DNA from: Flammeovirgaceae bacterium
GTDB lineage: Bacteria > Bacteroidota > Bacteroidia > Cytophagales > Flammeovirgaceae
Length of the DNA: 33,931 nt
Reading direction: 5' to 3'
Assembly: GCA_019634305.1 (NCBI GenBank)
Contig: JAHQVQ010000027.1
Location: forward strand, 1-33,931
The translations under genes were made by a program, and so were the position numbers. The notes beneath the pieces are model-generated. The model searched no databases and was not told the origin of the DNA. It saw only the letters and a program-made list of their open reading frames with translations. Positions 12,124 to 21,552 of this stretch are shown piece by piece. The first letter of the stretch is position 1; every line of letters begins with the position of its first letter.

Positions 12124-13167
12124 TTATCTAATAATATCTGCAGGATCACCCAACCCAAGCTCTTCTAAAACATAATCTGTATAATTATGAATGGGATTGG
12201 CATAAATCATTGAAATATCATCAGTTTTGTCAAAAATAAAGTCCACTCTTTTATTTTCTGCAATTTTTTCAGTGGCTTCAAATATTTTTTCCTGAAGAGG
12301 TTTTATGAGGTCTTGTCTTTTGGTATAAATCAGTCCTTGTGCACCAAACTTTTCATTTTGGTAATTGGAAACAGCATCCTGCTGAGCGCCTATTTCCTCT
12401 AGTCTTTCGGCTTTTAGTTCATCCGTTAGAAATACCTGGTCTTTTTCATAAGCTTGTTTTAAACGAAATAGAGAGTCTTCCAAAAAATTAAGTTCAAGCT
12501 TCCAGTTTTTGGTAAAAATTTCCATTTCATTTAAAATATCTGAATATTGAGGCATTTTAGTCAATATTTCTTCTGTGATGATAAATCCGGATCTATTAGC
12601 AGGTTCAGGCTTCTTCTTTTTATCATCTTCTTCCTCTTCAAACTTCTGTTCAGCTTCCTTTTTTGGATTTAATTCCTCTATTACTAAAGGTGTAAAGTTG
12701 TGAATGGGGTTGGCGTAAATAATTACAATATTTCCTGCTTTATCAAAAACAAATTCCAGTCGATTTTTTTTGCAGGTTTTATTTATGGCTGAAATGATTT
12801 TTTTCTGAATGGGAACAATAATTTCCTGCCTTTTTAAATATACTTTTCCCTCGTATCCATAAATGTCTTCAATATTTTTTCGTACTTCTTCTTCTTTCTC
12901 TTCAATTTTTCCCAACTGCTCAATTCTTCTTTCCTTTGTCATCAAGACTTCATTGGCAGTATACTTTTTCCTCATTTCCACAATTTCAGCCTTACTTTGG
13001 TTGATTTTATCTTCAAAAGATTTAGCGAAAGTCTCTATATTGGATTTTGCCTCCTTGTATTCCGGATCCTGGCTTATGATCGTATTAGAATCAATATATC
13101 CAAAGCGTTGTGCTTTGATAGGGAGAGTGAGAAGTGAAAGTATTACAAAATTCAGGAAAAATTTCAT
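12124..13167 (-). CDS. Two-domain (tandem) OmpH/Skp family protein
   Basis: Likely start at MKFFLNFVILSLLTLPIKAQ (13167; ORF track start 13233). Two OmpH repeats ending in LEFVFDKAGNIVIIYANPIHNFTPLVIEEL and VDFIFDKTDDISMIYANPIHNYTDYVLEEL. Confidence 0.88.
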   Translation of the reverse strand: MKFFLNFVILSLLTLPIKAQRFGYIDSNTIISQDPEYKEAKSNIETFAKSFEDKINQSKAEIVEMRKKYTANEVLMTKERRIEQLGKIEEKEEEVRKNIEDIYGYEGKVYLKRQEIIVPIQKKIISAINKTCKKNRLEFVFDKAGNIVIIYANPIHNFTPLVIEELNPKKEAEQKFEEEEDDKKKKPEPANRSGFIITEEILTKMPQYSDILNEMEIFTKNWKLELNFLEDSLFRLKQAYEKDQVFLTDELKAERLEEIGAQQDAVSNYQNEKFGAQGLIYTKRQDLIKPLQEKIFEATEKIAENKRVDFIFDKTDDISMIYANPIHNYTDYVLEELGLGDPADIIR

Positions 13168-13233
13168 GAATAGTTCAGTCTTTTTATCTGAAATAGTTTG
13201 TGCAAATATAGTGGAAGAAAAAAAAGGATTCAT

Positions 13234-13782
13234 TTAATTTTCTATCATTTCCACACCCAGTTGGGCTAAAACTTTCTTGGTGAGGTCTTTGGCTCCAATG
13301 GCATAAGGAAGAATCAGGTCTGAAGATTTATCAAAAACAAAATCAACCTTAGCTTTTTCCATTCTACAAGTTTTTTCCACTGCTTGAGCTACTTTCTCTT
13401 TTATGGGTAAAATTACCTGTTCTTCTTTGATGAATAACATGCCTTTGTAACCAAACCTTTTATTTTGAAATTCTCTTAACTCTAATTCTTTTTGTTTAAT
13501 AATACTTAGTTTTTCCTCTTGCATTTTTTCAGTCAACAAAATTTTTTCGGCTAAGAATTCCTGAGTAAGGTGATTGAGTTCTTGTTGTTTTTCATCAATT
13601 TCCTTTCTCCAGTTTTGAGTAAGGTTATCTATTTCAGCAAGAGCTTCTTTATATTCTGGGAGGTTTTCATAAATTACCTGGGATTCTATATATCCAATTC
13701 GCTGCCCAAAACTGAATTGAGCCATTAATAGGGTCAAACCAAGTGGAAAAAATAGTCTACAGATATAAGAAAACCTTTTCAT
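13234..13782 (-). CDS. OmpH/Skp family periplasmic chaperone (copy nearest bamA)
   Basis: Likely start at MKRFSYICRLFFPLGLTLLMAQFSFGQ (13782); the longer ORF to 13884 would overlap bamA. IGYIESQVIYENLPEYKEALAEID...VDFVFDKSSDLILPYAIGAKDLTKKVLAQLG. Confidence 0.88.
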   Translation of the reverse strand: MKRFSYICRLFFPLGLTLLMAQFSFGQRIGYIESQVIYENLPEYKEALAEIDNLTQNWRKEIDEKQQELNHLTQEFLAEKILLTEKMQEEKLSIIKQKELELREFQNKRFGYKGMLFIKEEQVILPIKEKVAQAVEKTCRMEKAKVDFVFDKSSDLILPYAIGAKDLTKKVLAQLGVEMIEN

Positions 13783-13804
13783 CAATGAAATCTTATTTTT
13801 GATT

Positions 13805-16312
13805 CTATCTGAATTGTTGTCCAATGGTAAAGTGGAATTGAGCTCCATTTTGACCTGGTCTTCCGGGTATCGGATCAAATCCATATCCCCAATCTACTCC
13901 AAGTAATCCAAATGCTGGCATAAATACTCTGGCACCAAACCCAGCTGATCTGTACATATCGAATGGATTAAAAGAAGTATAATCTCCCCAATTGTTACCA
14001 CCTTCTACAAAGGAAAGCAAGTAAATTGTTGCTGAAGGATTTAATGAAACCGGGTATCTCAATTCGAAAACATATTTGCTATAAACTACACCACCAGTTC
14101 CATTTGATTCTGTAGGTAAGATAGAATTATTTTCATATCCTCTTAAACCAATGATATCTGTTCCTAAAAGGAATCCGTTTTGGGCTAGACCATCACCACC
14201 TAAAATAAATCTTTCGAATGGACCTAATCCTTTATCGGAATTGTATGGTGCAAGTAAACCAAAGTTAAATCTGGCGTTTAATACAAATTTTCCCACTAAG
14301 GATAAGAACCACGAACTATCAAACATCCATTTGTGGTACTCTACCCACTTAAATCTATCCGAGTCAGAAGTTCCTTCATTAAAGGTATTTGCTGAAAATT
14401 TAGAGTAAGGAGGAGTTAAAGCTAATGACAATGAAATATTTGCCCCTCTTCTTGGAAATGTGGGACTATCTACACTATTTCTGGCTAATGTTGTATTAAA
14501 AGTTAGGTTGTAAGAGTCTCCAGTATTATATGATCCAAAACCCAATGAATTAAAGTTGTCTAATTCATAAAGCAAAAAACTCAATGAATTACTCATGGTA
14601 AACCAGTCATCGGGCCAGGTTAATCTTTTCCCTAAACTAACTGTTGCTCCATTTACCTTTAAACTTCCATATTGTTGGTTGGAATAATAATCAATCAGTC
14701 TCTGCACTGACCTATTGAAATTGATGGTAAATGAATTTGCCTTTCTTCCTCCTAACCATGGTTCGGTGAAAGAAAGGGTATAAGTTTGAAACTGTCGACC
14801 ATTCGCCTGTAATCTTAAATTCAGTCTTTGTCCATCTCCTTTGGGAAGAGGTCTCCAATATTTGAAATTTGTAATTCTTCTTGCAGAGAAATTGTTGAAT
14901 ACTAAGCCTAAAGTGCCCACAAACCCAAACTGGCCTCCCCATCCACCAGATAGTTCTACCTGGTCATTTGGTCTTTCAGTCACACCATATTCAATATCCA
15001 CAGTACCATCTGCATAATTTGGCTTAGGATTAATTTGGATAGTTTCTGGGTCAAAATAACCTAATGTGGCGAGTTCCCTTTGCGTTCTAATTAAATCAGA
15101 CCTGCTAAACTTTTGGCCTGGCAGCGTTCTTAATTCCCTAAAAATTACATGGTCATTGGTTTGAGTATTTCCATTAACAATCACCTTATTGATAGTAGCC
15201 TGTTCTCCTTCAAACATCCTCATTTCTATATCAATAGAATCGCCCTCCACCAAAACTTCTACAGGCTCAACACTGAAAAATAAGTAACCATCATCCATAT
15301 AAAGAGAGGTGACATCAGTACTATTCGGACTGAAGTTTAATCTTTCAGAAAGTTCCGACTGATTATAAACATCTCCTCTGTTTATTCCCAATACTCTGGA
15401 TAAATGTTCGTCATCGTAAAGGTAATTTCCTGTCCAGTTTATATCTCTATAGTAAAATTTTTCACCTTCATCGATGGTGATTTTTATTTTTACTGTATTG
15501 TCAGAAGATGGGAATACAGAATCTGAAACAATATTGGCATTTCTATAACCATTTTCATTATAGAATGCTATCAAGGCATTTTTATCATTTTCATATTCTT
15601 CTTCAATAAATTTGGTAGGTTTAAAAGCACTAAAGATACCCCCTCTTTCTTTAGTTTTCTTCATTTTCTTTTCCAGTTTTTTCTCCTCTAAAGCAGAAAT
15701 TCCTACAAACTCAATTTCACTAATTCTTACTTTGGATTTCTTATCGATATTGATCCTTAATACCACACTATTACTCAGAATAGTATCTTTCTCCTGCACA
15801 ATTTTAACTTCAGTATTACGATACCCTTTCTCAGCATAATGAGCTTTTATAGTATTAGAAGTGTTTTTTAATAATGCGTCTGTAACTACCCGACCTCTAA
15901 TCAACTTAATCTTGTCTTCAATGGTTTGATGTTGGCCTTTGGGAATTCCATCAAGGAAAATTCTCGAAAACCTTGGTCTTTCTTTTAATTCTATCTGAAG
16001 AAAAACTTTTGTTCCTGTTATTTCAGTTACAGAAATTTTCACATCTCCCAAAATTCCCTGTTTCCATAGCTTTTTAATAGCCGTTGAAATATCATCACCT
16101 GGAATTTTAATTTTTTGACCAACTTGAAACCCTGCGATGGATATGAGGGAATTTCTGTCAAGGAATTGTGCTCCAACTACATTAATTCCACCAATTTCAT
16201 ATTCTATTGGAGTACTATAATCTATGTTTATGTTATTCCCGAATTGTGCAAAAGATGCTATCGGGAGACAAAACAAAAGGAGGGTAAATAATTTTATGGC
16301 GTATATCTTCAT
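13805..16312 (-). CDS. bamA: Outer membrane protein assembly factor BamA (Omp85)
   Basis: 835 aa, signal peptide, several POTRA-like segments, C-terminal Omp85 barrel with FILGGDGLAQNGFLLGTDIIGLRGYENNS and terminal ...FHFTIGQQFR. Confidence 0.95.
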   Translation of the reverse strand: MKIYAIKLFTLLLFCLPIASFAQFGNNINIDYSTPIEYEIGGINVVGAQFLDRNSLISIAGFQVGQKIKIPGDDISTAIKKLWKQGILGDVKISVTEITGTKVFLQIELKERPRFSRIFLDGIPKGQHQTIEDKIKLIRGRVVTDALLKNTSNTIKAHYAEKGYRNTEVKIVQEKDTILSNSVVLRINIDKKSKVRISEIEFVGISALEEKKLEKKMKKTKERGGIFSAFKPTKFIEEEYENDKNALIAFYNENGYRNANIVSDSVFPSSDNTVKIKITIDEGEKFYYRDINWTGNYLYDDEHLSRVLGINRGDVYNQSELSERLNFSPNSTDVTSLYMDDGYLFFSVEPVEVLVEGDSIDIEMRMFEGEQATINKVIVNGNTQTNDHVIFRELRTLPGQKFSRSDLIRTQRELATLGYFDPETIQINPKPNYADGTVDIEYGVTERPNDQVELSGGWGGQFGFVGTLGLVFNNFSARRITNFKYWRPLPKGDGQRLNLRLQANGRQFQTYTLSFTEPWLGGRKANSFTINFNRSVQRLIDYYSNQQYGSLKVNGATVSLGKRLTWPDDWFTMSNSLSFLLYELDNFNSLGFGSYNTGDSYNLTFNTTLARNSVDSPTFPRRGANISLSLALTPPYSKFSANTFNEGTSDSDRFKWVEYHKWMFDSSWFLSLVGKFVLNARFNFGLLAPYNSDKGLGPFERFILGGDGLAQNGFLLGTDIIGLRGYENNSILPTESNGTGGVVYSKYVFELRYPVSLNPSATIYLLSFVEGGNNWGDYTSFNPFDMYRSAGFGARVFMPAFGLLGVDWGYGFDPIPGRPGQNGAQFHFTIGQQFR

Positions 16313-16317
16313 CCCTA

Positions 16318-17058
16318 CTATGAAACTTTATTTAGTTGTTCACTTGTTTTTCCGAACCTTCGTTCTCTTTGCTGGAATGCCTGAATGGCATCATATAAAT
16401 TATCAATACCGAAATCTGGCCATAGCACATCTGTAAAATAGAGCTCTGAGTAGGCAATCTGCCATAATAAAAAATTACTGATTCTCATTTCCCCACTGGT
16501 CCTAATTAATAATTCAGGATCTGGAAATTTGTTTGTCATCAGGTATTTTTCAATATCTTTAGCCTCAATAGATTCAATGTCTAGATCCTGTTCTTTAGCT
16601 TCTTTCATTAAACTTTTAAATGCATTTAGCATTTCCCATCTGCCACTATAACTTAAAGCCAAAATTAAAGTCATTCCTGTATTGTCCTTGGTAGCATCCA
16701 TGGCAGACTTTAATTCTCTTTGGCAAGCCTTTGGTAAAGAATTAATATTTCCTATAGCATCCAGCTTAATATTATTCTTTATTAAGGTTTGGGTTTCTTT
16801 TTTTATGGTGGAAACCAGTAATTGCATTAGTGCGTTCACCTCGAGATCTGGCCTATTCCAATTTTCAGTTGAAAAAGCATATAGCGTAAGGTATTTTACG
16901 CCAATCTCGGTTGCTGCCTCGGTCACTGTTTTAACCGCCTTAACCCCGCTTTTATGACCAAATACTCTCAAAGAGCCTTTTTTCTTTGCCCATCTGCCAT
17001 TACCATCCATTATTATGGCAATATGTTTGGGAATATTAGTCAAATCAATCTTCGACAT
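16318..17058 (-). CDS. uppS: Isoprenyl transferase (undecaprenyl diphosphate synthase family)
   Basis: 246 aa: PKHIAIIMDGNGRWAKKKG, GHKSGVKAVKTVTEAA, YAFSTENWNRP, DPELLIRTSGEMRISNFLLWQIAYSELYFTDVLWPDF. Confidence 0.97.
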   Translation of the reverse strand: MSKIDLTNIPKHIAIIMDGNGRWAKKKGSLRVFGHKSGVKAVKTVTEAATEIGVKYLTLYAFSTENWNRPDLEVNALMQLLVSTIKKETQTLIKNNIKLDAIGNINSLPKACQRELKSAMDATKDNTGMTLILALSYSGRWEMLNAFKSLMKEAKEQDLDIESIEAKDIEKYLMTNKFPDPELLIRTSGEMRISNFLLWQIAYSELYFTDVLWPDFGIDNLYDAIQAFQQRERRFGKTSEQLNKVS

Positions 17059-17267
17059 CTTGCAATCTGATTATGTTGATAGAGTAATAAATAATTTCAG
17101 ACTGCGAAATTACTCATATATCAAATCTTTAACAAATCTGATTTCAGTAATGACCTCTCTTCTGAAAATTAATGCAAATAATTTGAAGGAGGTTGCCTGA
17201 GGAAAAAAATATAAAGTAGAAGGGAGGGAATAGGGATTCTAAAACCTTGATTTTAAAAATTAAAAAG

Positions 17268-17289
17268 GCTTCATTAGTTCCTCAAAGCC
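17268..17289 (-). terminator. Weak terminator-like hairpin downstream of the TerB-like gene
   Basis: GGCTT (17268-17272) / AAGCC (17285-17289), followed in the minus direction by TTTTT. Confidence 0.4.
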
Positions 17290-17331
17290 AGATATAAGTC
17301 TTGAGAAATCAAAATGTAAAAGTAGGTTTCC

Positions 17332-18312
17332 TTAATTTTCAGGAATTTCGAATAAGGTTTTCCTCATGTTTTCTACCTTTTCTTCAGCATCAATTAAATA
17401 ATTCATTGTATTAGCTATATTTTCTTGAATTTTTAAAAGATTGGCAGTTTGTAATACTGCATTTTTTTCTGCCAATGGATAATCGTCATCGGCACGGGCC
17501 ATTTTAATTGAATTATATAATAAACTTTTGGCAAAACTGCTGGAGATGTTTCTTGGGAAATTATTGATTATTTCACTTATATCTAATTCTTGGTAATCAA
17601 CATTTATTACTTTTTCTACAATATGATCTGGAACTTTTGATAAGGTGGCGATTTCATTTTTATACCAGTTAATTTCTTTTTCTGAAATGAGGTTGTCAGC
17701 TCCAGCTATGAACATTAATGCATACCCATAATTTAATTGAATTTCATCTGAAGTTACCCCAATTCCATAAGTATTTCTTACAAAGTTTGAGGTTGGTTTC
17801 AAGCCTTCAATTGACATTTTTAAATTTTCCACCTTAAAATCATCAAGCTCAAAAATAGATCTTCTTGTAGCTTCAATAGATTTTTCGGTATTTACAAGTC
17901 CTTCAAGGGTTTTAGCCAAATAGATAGGAACACCTAAAAACTCTGCTGAACGTCTTACTGCAATCTTTTCATCCTCAGAGTAATCATTGTCAGCACTAGA
18001 CATTTTGATGGCATCATAAAGTAAAGCTCGTTTATAATTAATTTGAACATCAAATGATATGTTTTTGATAATATCCTCAAGATTAGCGCCTTGGTAATCA
18101 AAGCTTTTTATCTTTTCAATAAAGTCTTCTGGCACATTTAGCATTCCTGCAAAATCATCCAAAATCCAATTCATCTCAGCCTCAGCCACATCATCATCTG
18201 CTCCAGCAATGGTAAGAAGTGCATAAGCATAATTTAGCCAACTTTCAGTTGAAACCTCTACAAATCCATATATTGCTTTTGCTGCTGAAGTTGCCTTGAT
18301 TACTTTATTCAT
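17332..18312 (-). CDS. TerB-like repeat protein (two tandem ~150-aa units with acidic AD-D loops)
   Basis: Repeated motifs NYAYALLTIAGADDDVAEAEMNWI...ALLYDAIKMSSADNDYSEDEKIAVRRSAEFLGV and NYGYALMFIAGADNLISEKEINWY...SLLYNSIKMARADDDYPLAEKNAVLQTANLL, resembling TerB/DUF533-type AADG..s..E motifs. Confidence 0.6.
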   Translation of the reverse strand: MNKVIKATSAAKAIYGFVEVSTESWLNYAYALLTIAGADDDVAEAEMNWILDDFAGMLNVPEDFIEKIKSFDYQGANLEDIIKNISFDVQINYKRALLYDAIKMSSADNDYSEDEKIAVRRSAEFLGVPIYLAKTLEGLVNTEKSIEATRRSIFELDDFKVENLKMSIEGLKPTSNFVRNTYGIGVTSDEIQLNYGYALMFIAGADNLISEKEINWYKNEIATLSKVPDHIVEKVINVDYQELDISEIINNFPRNISSSFAKSLLYNSIKMARADDDYPLAEKNAVLQTANLLKIQENIANTMNYLIDAEEKVENMRKTLFEIPEN

Positions 18313-18410
18313 GAATTTAAATGTTTATTTTACATCAGATCCAACGTTTCTACGCAAGTTTTGTGCTGTGATTATTAATAAATGTAAATATTTTTTTACT
18401 GGATAAAAAA

Positions 18411-18442
18411 AAGAGGGTTTATGATTGACATAAAACCCTCTT
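18411..18442 (-). terminator. Intrinsic terminator downstream of lpd
   Basis: AAGAGGGTTT-ATG / CAT-AAAACCCTCTT with a one-base bulge; in the minus direction followed by poly-T. Confidence 0.8.
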
Positions 18443-18464
18443 AAATTTTTGAAAAAATAATGCT

Positions 18465-19865
18465 TTATATATGTATTGAGCGATTTTCAGTTGCTGCCAA
18501 ACAAGCTTCTTTTATAGCTTCTGTATAAGTAGGGTGAGCATGTGACATTCTGGAAATATCCTCTGCTGAGGCCCTATATTCCATTGCTACAACAGCTTCA
18601 GCAATCATATCAGCAGCTCTTGCTCCAATCATATGTACACCTAAAATTTCATCAGTTTCTGCATCGGCAAGCACTTTTATTAATCCTTCCGTATCCATAC
18701 TAGCTCTGGATCTTCCTAGTGCCTTCATTGGGAATGATCCAGATTTATATTTTCTTCCTTTTTCCTTAAGCTGTTCCTCAGTGAATCCTACTCCTGCAAC
18801 TTCTGGCCATGTATAAACTACCCCTGGTATTAGGTTATAATTAATATGTGGTTTTTGCCCTGCCAAATGTTCTGCAACAAAAGTCCCTTCTTCTTCTGCT
18901 TTATGAGCCAACATCGCCCCTTTCACTACATCCCCAATGGCGTAAATGCCATCAATATTAGTTTTAAGATGATCATCCACTTCCACTCTTCCTCTGTCAT
19001 CAGTTTTTAAACCAATATTTTCAAGGCCTAAACCATCAGTATAAGCTTTTCTACCTATTGAAACTAAACAATAATCAGGGTTGAATTCAAGCTTTTCCCC
19101 TTTCTTATTTTCAGCCTCAACCGAAACAATTTTGCCTTTAACTTTTGCACTGGTAACTTTAGTCTGGAAATGAAATTCAAAACCAAGTTTTTTAAGTGAT
19201 TTCTGAAGTTCTTTTCCCAGGGTTTTATCCATGGTTGGAATTAATCTGTCCAAAAACTCGATTACGGTAATTTTTGTGCCCAACCTGGCATATACAGATC
19301 CAAGTTCAAGACCTATTACACCTCCTCCAATCACCACCATGTGTTTTGGAACTTCCTTAAGGTTTAAGGTTTCTGTGGAAGAAATCACCCTTTTCTTATC
19401 AAATTCAATAAAAGGAAGTAAAATAGGTTTTGAACCTGTAGCAATAATGGTTTTGTCTGTTTTTATTTCCTCGGTAGCACCGTCTTCTTTTGTGATTTTA
19501 ATAGTGTTTTTGTCTACGAATGAACCAAGTCCTGTAAAAACATCAATTTTATTTTTCTTCATCAGAAAATCAATCCCCGAGCAGGTTTGATCTACCACCT
19601 CATTTTTTCTCTTAATCATTTGATCAAGATTTACTTTCAACCCTTTTATGTCAATTCCATGCTGGGTAAAAGTGTGGGCTGCATTATGGTAATGTTCTGA
19701 TGAATCTAATAAGGCTTTTGAAGGAATACAACCAACGTTCAGACAAGTGCCTCCCAAAGTGTTGTATTTTTCAATTATGGCGGTTTTAAATCCTAGTTGT
19801 GCACATCTAATGGCTGCAACATACCCTCCAGGGCCAGAACCTATCACCGCTACATCATACTTCAT
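18465..19865 (-). CDS. lpdA: Dihydrolipoyl dehydrogenase (E3)
   Basis: 466 aa: VIGSGPGGYVAAIRCAQLG, GGTCLNVGCIPSKALL (redox Cys pair), GIYAIGDVVKGAMLAHKAEEEG, HAHPTYTEAIKEA. Confidence 0.97.
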   Translation of the reverse strand: MKYDVAVIGSGPGGYVAAIRCAQLGFKTAIIEKYNTLGGTCLNVGCIPSKALLDSSEHYHNAAHTFTQHGIDIKGLKVNLDQMIKRKNEVVDQTCSGIDFLMKKNKIDVFTGLGSFVDKNTIKITKEDGATEEIKTDKTIIATGSKPILLPFIEFDKKRVISSTETLNLKEVPKHMVVIGGGVIGLELGSVYARLGTKITVIEFLDRLIPTMDKTLGKELQKSLKKLGFEFHFQTKVTSAKVKGKIVSVEAENKKGEKLEFNPDYCLVSIGRKAYTDGLGLENIGLKTDDRGRVEVDDHLKTNIDGIYAIGDVVKGAMLAHKAEEEGTFVAEHLAGQKPHINYNLIPGVVYTWPEVAGVGFTEEQLKEKGRKYKSGSFPMKALGRSRASMDTEGLIKVLADAETDEILGVHMIGARAADMIAEAVVAMEYRASAEDISRMSHAHPTYTEAIKEACLAATENRSIHI

Positions 19866-19965
19866 TTTATTTGTATTTTTTTTATGAAAGTTGATTTAAC
19901 AAATTGTTTTATGCAAAATAATCCACCTGCCTTTTTTAAAACAGATGGAATTTTGATTACTGATT

Positions 19966-21468
19966 TTAAACGGAAAGCATTAATCGGATTGGATCTTCCA
20001 ATAACTGCTTGACTCTTACCAGGAAGCTTACTGATTCCCTTCCATCAATAATCCGGTGATCATAAGAAAGGGCTACATACATCATTGGTCTAATTTCCAC
20101 CTGTCCGTCAATAGCCACTGGTCGCTGAACAATATTGTGCATGCCCAAAATTGCAGATTGTGGCGCATTAATAATAGGAGTAGAAAGCATAGAACCAAAA
20201 ACTCCTCCATTGGTGATGGTAAAAGTACCACCAGTCATTTCAGGAATAGTCAATTTATTATCTCTTGCTTTTGTGGCTAATCTGATGATTTCCGCTTCTA
20301 CCTCATTAAAGTTCATAGACTCCGCATTTCTGATCACTGGAACAACAAGTCCCTTTGGGGCAGAAACCGCAATGGAAACATCACAAAAATCATTGTAAAC
20401 CAACTCTTCCCCATCAATCTGCGCATTTACTGCAGGCCATTCTTGTAATGCCATGCAACAGGCTTTAGTGAAAAATGACATGAATCCAAGTCCTACACCA
20501 TGCTTATCCTTAAATGGTTCTTTATATTTTTTCCGAATATCCATGATTGGCTTCATATCAACTTCATTGAATGTAGTTAACATTGCTGTTTCATTTTTTA
20601 CCGATACCAACCTTCTGGAAATTGTTTTTCTCAGGCTGGTCATTTTTTCCCTTCGGGAGTTTCTCGGATCACTAGAAACAGGGGCATTGTTTTCAACAGG
20701 AGCTGCTTTTGGGGTACTTTTTTGTGCTTTCCCAGCATCTTCTTTAGTAATTCTTCCAGCAACACCAGTTCCTTTTACTTCAGAAGGGGAAATGCCTTTT
20801 TCTGCCAATATTTTTGATGCTGCCGGAGATGGATGGCCTTCTGAGTATTGCCCATTTCCTATATTTGAAGTTGTAGCTTCTTCTTTAACCTCCGTATTTG
20901 ATGAAGAACTCTCAGAGGAACCTCCTCCAGTAGTGACTTCAATTTTGCAAATTAAATCACCAATATTAAGTGTTTCGCCTTCGTGAGCTACGATATGTAA
21001 GATACCTGATCTTTCAGCGGCCAATTCAAATGTGGCTTTATCTGACTCAATTTCACATATAATCTCTTCTTCTTCTACATATTCTCCTTCCTGCTTATTC
21101 CAATTGGCAATGGTAACTTCAGTAATTGATTCACCAACAGTAGGCACATTCATTTCTTCTACTTCTCCAGTGGAAACTGCTTCGCCAGAAGAGCTTTCTG
21201 CCTCTGTATCTTCATTTTCTGTACTTTCTCCTTCCTTAGGCTCAATTTCACAAATTTTGTCACCGATAGCAATTGTATCTCCTTCCTTAGCGGTGATTTT
21301 AAGAATTCCAGATGTTTCTGCAGTTAATTCGAAGGTGGCTTTATCAGATTCTAGTTCACACAACACCTCGTCAACCTCCACAAAATCCCCATCATTTTTA
21401 TTCCATTGACCTATTGTTACTTCGGTAATTGATTCACCCACCGTGGGCACATTAACATCTACACTCAT
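19966..21468 (-). CDS. sucB: 2-oxoglutarate dehydrogenase E2 (dihydrolipoyllysine succinyltransferase) with two lipoyl domains
   Basis: 500 aa. Two ESDKATFEL lipoylation motifs, E3-binding segment [32 protein letters not shown], catalytic [16 protein letters not shown]. Adjacent to sucA. Confidence 0.96.
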   Translation of the reverse strand: MSVDVNVPTVGESITEVTIGQWNKNDGDFVEVDEVLCELESDKATFELTAETSGILKITAKEGDTIAIGDKICEIEPKEGESTENEDTEAESSSGEAVSTGEVEEMNVPTVGESITEVTIANWNKQEGEYVEEEEIICEIESDKATFELAAERSGILHIVAHEGETLNIGDLICKIEVTTGGGSSESSSSNTEVKEEATTSNIGNGQYSEGHPSPAASKILAEKGISPSEVKGTGVAGRITKEDAGKAQKSTPKAAPVENNAPVSSDPRNSRREKMTSLRKTISRRLVSVKNETAMLTTFNEVDMKPIMDIRKKYKEPFKDKHGVGLGFMSFFTKACCMALQEWPAVNAQIDGEELVYNDFCDVSIAVSAPKGLVVPVIRNAESMNFNEVEAEIIRLATKARDNKLTIPEMTGGTFTITNGGVFGSMLSTPIINAPQSAILGMHNIVQRPVAIDGQVEIRPMMYVALSYDHRIIDGRESVSFLVRVKQLLEDPIRLMLSV

Positions 21469-21552
21469 GATAATTCTTGAATCTTTTTAATTAATAATTT
21501 AGGAGAAGATACTTTGTCTTTATTTTTTTTGAATAACATACATTGTAAATTA

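Noticed and set aside
12863-13237. 124-aa plus-strand ORF antisense to the two-domain OmpH gene
   Set aside because: Shadow ORF of a Lys/Glu-rich coding strand; hydrophobic Ser/Phe-rich translation with no motif.
20453-20986. 177-aa plus-strand ORF antisense to sucB
   Set aside because: Wholly antisense to a confidently identified sucB; low-complexity Ser/Pro-rich composition mirrors the reverse frame of the acidic lipoyl linker; no domain recognised.
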